From Chloroflexota bacterium (lineage in GTDB: Bacteria > Chloroflexota > UBA6077 > JACCZL01), in NCBI GenBank assembly GCA_013695975.1, contig JACCZL010000043.1:1-8457 (forward strand): a stretch of DNA of 8,457 nt, written 5' to 3'. The notes beneath the pieces were generated by a model, which saw only the letters and a program-made list of their open reading frames with translations, ran no database searches and was not told the DNA's origin. Position 1 is the stretch's first letter. Every line of letters starts with the position of its first letter. A program made the translations under genes and the position numbers. This document shows, one piece after another, positions 4,941-8,457 of this stretch.

Positions 4941-5804
4941 ATGGCTGATCGCTGGTTCGGCGAGCCCGCCAGGGGTGGCTTCGAGCAGCGGATCGAGCTG
5001 CGCGGGCGCCTCTGGGCGGGCCAGTCGGCCTACCAGCGGGTCGAAATTCTCGATACCGTCCCCTTCGGGCGGGCCCTCGTCCTGGACGGGGCGATCCAGA
5101 CCACTGAGGCGGACGAGTTCTGCTACCACGAGCTGCTCGTCCACGTCCCGATGCTCGCCCATCCACGCCCCCGCCGCGTCCTCGTCATCGGCGGCGGCGA
5201 CGGCGGCTGCCTCCGCCACGTCTTGCTGCACGACGTCGAGCGGGCGATCCAGGTCGAGATCGACGAGCTCGTCCTCCGAGCGTGCCGCGAGTGGCTACCC
5301 ACCCTTGCCGATGGCGCCTTCGCCGACGTCCGCGCCTCGCTGGTGGTCGGCGATGGCGTCGCTTTCCTGCGCGACGCCGACGAGCCCTTCGACGTCATCC
5401 TGGTCGATTCGACCGACCCGGTCGGGCCGGCCGCCGAGCTGATCTCGGAGGCGTTCTTCCAGCTCGCGGCAGCCGCCCTGAGCGCCAACGGCATCCTCGC
5501 GATACAGAGCGGCTCGCCACTCCTGATGGCGGACGAGCTGCGGCTGGCGGCAGCCCGAATCGGCAGCGTGTTCCCGATCGCGGCCACCTACCTGGGCCAC
5601 GTCCCGGCCTATCCGGGCGTCCTCTGGAGCTACACCATCGGGTCCAAGCAGGTCGACCCGCGCGAGCCGCGACGTCCTGCCCCGCCGGGCACCCGCTACT
5701 ACACCGCCGAGCTCCACCGCGCCGCCTTCGCCCTGCCAGCCTATCTCCAAGCCCTCGGAAGCGGTCGCTTCGATCCCGCTGTGGTCGCGCCGCTCCGCGG
5801 CTAA
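4941..5804 (+). CDS. speE: Polyamine aminopropyltransferase (spermidine synthase)
   Basis: This 287-residue cytoplasmic enzyme transfers aminopropyl from decarboxylated AdoMet to a diamine acceptor. The N-terminal beta domain shows GQSAYQRVEI (28-36), FGRALVLDGAIQTTEADEF (42-60) and YHELLVH (62-68). The Rossmann nucleotide loop VIGGGDGGCLRHVL is at 82-95, with the acidic ribose-binding residue in VEID (105-108). The catalytic DSTDPVGPA is at 156-164, with Asp156 as the general base. YPGVLWSYTIGSK follows in the acceptor region. The length is typical of bacterial SpeE (about 275-290). The acceptor may be putrescine or, as in Thermus, agmatine; the sequence alone does not decide, and no agmatinase gene is in view. 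The ATG at 4941 gives the family N-terminus but has no clear Shine-Dalgarno: a 7-bp hairpin ends nine bases upstream. It is the last gene of the operon visible here. Confidence 0.95.
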   Translation: MADRWFGEPARGGFEQRIELRGRLWAGQSAYQRVEILDTVPFGRALVLDGAIQTTEADEFCYHELLVHVPMLAHPRPRRVLVIGGGDGGCLRHVLLHDVERAIQVEIDELVLRACREWLPTLADGAFADVRASLVVGDGVAFLRDADEPFDVILVDSTDPVGPAAELISEAFFQLAAAALSANGILAIQSGSPLLMADELRLAAARIGSVFPIAATYLGHVPAYPGVLWSYTIGSKQVDPREPRRPAPPGTRYYTAELHRAAFALPAYLQALGSGRFDPAVVAPLRG

Positions 5805-5813
5805 CGCAGCCGG

Positions 5814-5846
5814 CACCCGCGGACCCCGTGCTACCATCACCCGCGG
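5814..5846 (+). promoter_or_regulatory. Acyl-CoA dehydrogenase promoter region with a 9-bp direct repeat
   Basis: An extended -10 candidate, TGC-TACCAT, lies at 5829-5837; the predicted start is near 5844. It is flanked by two exact copies of CACCCGCGG (5814-5822 and 5838-5846), 24 bp apart start to start, each with the palindromic core CCGCGG. Such a pair around a -10 could be a repressor site, although CCGCGG is not rare at this GC content. No -35 is apparent. Confidence 0.35.
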
Positions 5847-5903
5847 TAGAGGCGGTGTGTGCCGCGCCCCATCCCCCCCGAAACCCGCGACCAGGAGTGG
5901 CGG

Positions 5904-7040
<1,137 letters not shown>

Positions 7041-7109
7041 AGTCTCGGTCCCGCTTACGGAGTAGCTCCAACACTGCCACCAGCCCATCCGAACCGCGCC
7101 AAGCCCGAC

Positions 7110-7143
7110 GTGGGTGTCAACTGACCCACTGGCAAGGTACGAT
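7110..7143 (+). promoter_or_regulatory. Operator-like inverted repeat and candidate -10 before the mutase gene
   Basis: GTGGGT (7110-7115) and ACCCAC (7124-7129) form a perfect 6-bp inverted repeat with an 8-bp spacer, a 20-bp site of the size bound by a dimeric regulator. TACGAT (7138-7143) is a possible -10, placing the repeat over the -35 region; the start would be near 7150. The -35 itself is poor and no TGn extension is present. The rest of the 137-bp intergenic region (7041-7177) shows nothing else I can support. Confidence 0.35.
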
Positions 7144-7177
7144 GTTTTCGTAGAAGGTCCTTGGGGCGGGGTGCGAG

Positions 7178-8457
7178 ATGGCTGACGGGCGCAATGGGGC
7201 GGCCAGGAACGGGGTCAACCGGAACGGCGCCGCCCGCCGCAAGAGCGGCGACGAGCAGGTCCTGCTCAAGCGCAGGGCCTGGGAGGAGAAGGCGGCTGCC
7301 GCGCCCGAGCGAATGCCGCGCTTCATGACCACCTCCAGTGAGCCGATCGCGCGGCTCTACGATCCGACCGATCTGACCGACTGGGACCATCAGCGCGACC
7401 TCGGGCTACCAGGCGAGTACCCGTTCACCCGCGGCGTCCACCCGACCGGCTACCGAGGCAAGCTCTGGACGATGCGGATGTTCGCGGGCTTCGGCTCGGC
7501 CGAGGAGACGAACGCCCGCTTCAAGTATCTCCTCGAGCACGGCCAGACCGGCCTGTCGGTCGCCTTCGACATGCCGACGCTCTACGGCTACGACACCGAC
7601 GATCCGAATGGTATGGGCGAGTACGGGACCTGTGGCGTCGCGATTTCGTCGCTCGCCGACATGGAGCTGCTCTTCGACGGTATCCCGATCGGCGACGTCT
7701 CGACGTCCATGACGATCACCAGTCCGGCCGCCGTGGTCTGGGCGATGTACCTGGTGATCGCCGAGAAGCGGGGCATCCCGCTGGAGCAGCTTCAGGGGAC
7801 GATTCAGAACGACATCCTCAAGGAGTACACCGCCCAGAACGAGTACATCTTCCCGCCGGAGCCGTCGATGCGGCTGGTGGTCGACACGGTCGAATTCGGC
7901 ATCAAGCACGTTCCAAAGTGGAACACGATCAGCATCTCCGGCTACCACATCCGCGAGGCAGGGGCGAATGCGCTCCAGGAGTTGGCGTTCACGCTCGCCG
8001 ATGGCGCAGAGTACGTGAGGTGGTGCGTCGAGCGTGGGCTGGACGTCGACAGCTTCGCGCCGCGGCTCTCCTTCTTCTTCGACTTCCACAACGATTTCTT
8101 CGAGGAGATCGCCAAGGCCCGCGCCGCCCGCCGGATCTGGGCGCGGCTGATGCGTGAACACTTTGGGGCCAAGAGCCCGCGTTCCTGGTGGCTGCGGTTC
8201 CACTCCCAGACGGCTGGAGTCAGCCTGTTCGAGCAGCAGCCCGAGCTGAACATCATCCGAACGACGATTCAGGCCCTTGCGTCGGTGCTCGGTGGAACTC
8301 AATCACTCCACACCAACTCGCTCGACGAGGCGATTGCTCTGCCGTCCGACTACGCCGCGCGGATCGCGCTCCGGACCCAGCAGATCATTGCCCACGAGAG
8401 TGGGGTCGCCAACACCGTCGATCCGCTCGGCGGCAGCTACTACCTCGAATCGCTGAC
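7178..8457 (+). CDS. Coenzyme B12-dependent acyl-CoA mutase large subunit, isobutyryl-CoA mutase-like (partial, 3' end off the window)
   Basis: 426 residues of the TIM-barrel catalytic subunit of the methylmalonyl-CoA mutase family are visible. Family motifs run in order: RGVHPTGYRGKLWTMR (85-100), AGFGSAEETN (103-112), GLSVAFDMPT (125-134), STSMTI (175-180), GTIQNDILKEY (207-217), YIFPPEPSMR (223-232), KWNTISISGYHIREAG (247-262) with the Tyr256-His257 pair, APRLSFFFD (294-302), LRFHSQTAG (339-347) and GGTQSLHTNSLDEAIALP (372-389). The two substrate-specificity positions of methylmalonyl-CoA mutase, Tyr89 and Arg207, are Phe102 and Gln220 here, as in isobutyryl-CoA mutase (Phe80, Gln198). It would then interconvert isobutyryl- and n-butyryl-CoA. 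The B12-binding domain is not seen; split enzymes carry it on a separate small subunit. The start ATG 7178 follows GGGGCGGGG; the first 45 residues are a basic Arg/Asn/Gly/Ala extension before the conserved part. A standard pipeline would probably call it methylmalonyl-CoA mutase. Confidence 0.9.
   Translation, partial: MADGRNGAARNGVNRNGAARRKSGDEQVLLKRRAWEEKAAAAPERMPRFMTTSSEPIARLYDPTDLTDWDHQRDLGLPGEYPFTRGVHPTGYRGKLWTMRMFAGFGSAEETNARFKYLLEHGQTGLSVAFDMPTLYGYDTDDPNGMGEYGTCGVAISSLADMELLFDGIPIGDVSTSMTITSPAAVVWAMYLVIAEKRGIPLEQLQGTIQNDILKEYTAQNEYIFPPEPSMRLVVDTVEFGIKHVPKWNTISISGYHIREAGANALQELAFTLADGAEYVRWCVERGLDVDSFAPRLSFFFDFHNDFFEEIAKARAARRIWARLMREHFGAKSPRSWWLRFHSQTAGVSLFEQQPELNIIRTTIQALASVLGGTQSLHTNSLDEAIALPSDYAARIALRTQQIIAHESGVANTVDPLGGSYYLESL

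Noticed and set aside
7115..7120. Perfect TTGACA on the minus strand
   Set aside because: No -10 lies at 16-19 bp on that strand, and a transcript would run antisense into the acyl-CoA dehydrogenase. It is probably part of the spacer of the GTGGGT/ACCCAC repeat.

Overview
The window is 8457 bases of GC-rich bacterial chromosome, densely coding, with housekeeping genes throughout and no mobile element, CRISPR array, tRNA or rRNA. Very high GC, frequent GTG/TTG starts, TrmI, a pyruvoyl-dependent arginine decarboxylase next to speD-speE, and a split-type acyl-CoA mutase large subunit together suggest a thermophilic Chloroflexota (class Thermomicrobia, Sphaerobacter-like). That placement is inference from gene content, not a database match.

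Layout. (1) 1-370, minus: start of a DinB/mycothiol-dependent maleylpyruvate isomerase-type protein, cut by the window edge. (2) 371-553: divergent regulatory region with an extended -10 and a leader containing an intrinsic-terminator hairpin. (3) 554-1455, plus: FmdB-type zinc-ribbon protein, then dtd (D-aminoacyl-tRNA deacylase), separated by a long hairpin. (4) 1500-2786, minus: miaB, convergent with dtd. (5) 2907-3746, plus: trmI, divergent from miaB and possibly leaderless. Three of these genes (dtd, miaB, trmI) act on tRNA. (6) 3763-5804, plus: a polyamine operon, pdaD-speD-speE, behind a strong extended -10 promoter and a structured leader of about 257 nt. (7) 5904-7040, plus: short-chain acyl-CoA dehydrogenase. 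(8) 7178 to the right edge, plus: cobalamin-dependent acyl-CoA mutase large subunit, 3' end outside the window.

How the genes work together. PdaD would decarboxylate arginine to agmatine, SpeD would make decarboxylated AdoMet, and SpeE would transfer the aminopropyl group, so one operon carries the core of spermidine synthesis. Two perfect hairpins at the speD-speE junction may set the SpeE level. The mutase has Phe and Gln where methylmalonyl-CoA mutase has its substrate-binding Tyr89 and Arg207. This is the isobutyryl-CoA mutase signature and fits the butyryl-CoA-type dehydrogenase next door, so the pair may interconvert isobutyryl-CoA, n-butyryl-CoA and crotonyl-CoA.

The most interesting non-coding signals are the two promoter-proximal leaders (before the FmdB gene and before pdaD), each with competing secondary structures and a U-tract, and a possible 24-codon leader ORF whose stop overlaps the pdaD start. 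The likely promoters share a TGn-TATACT (or TGn-TACCxT) extended -10 with poor -35 boxes. No stretch of more than 300 bases lacks a gene; the longest is 3747-4034, the pdaD leader.
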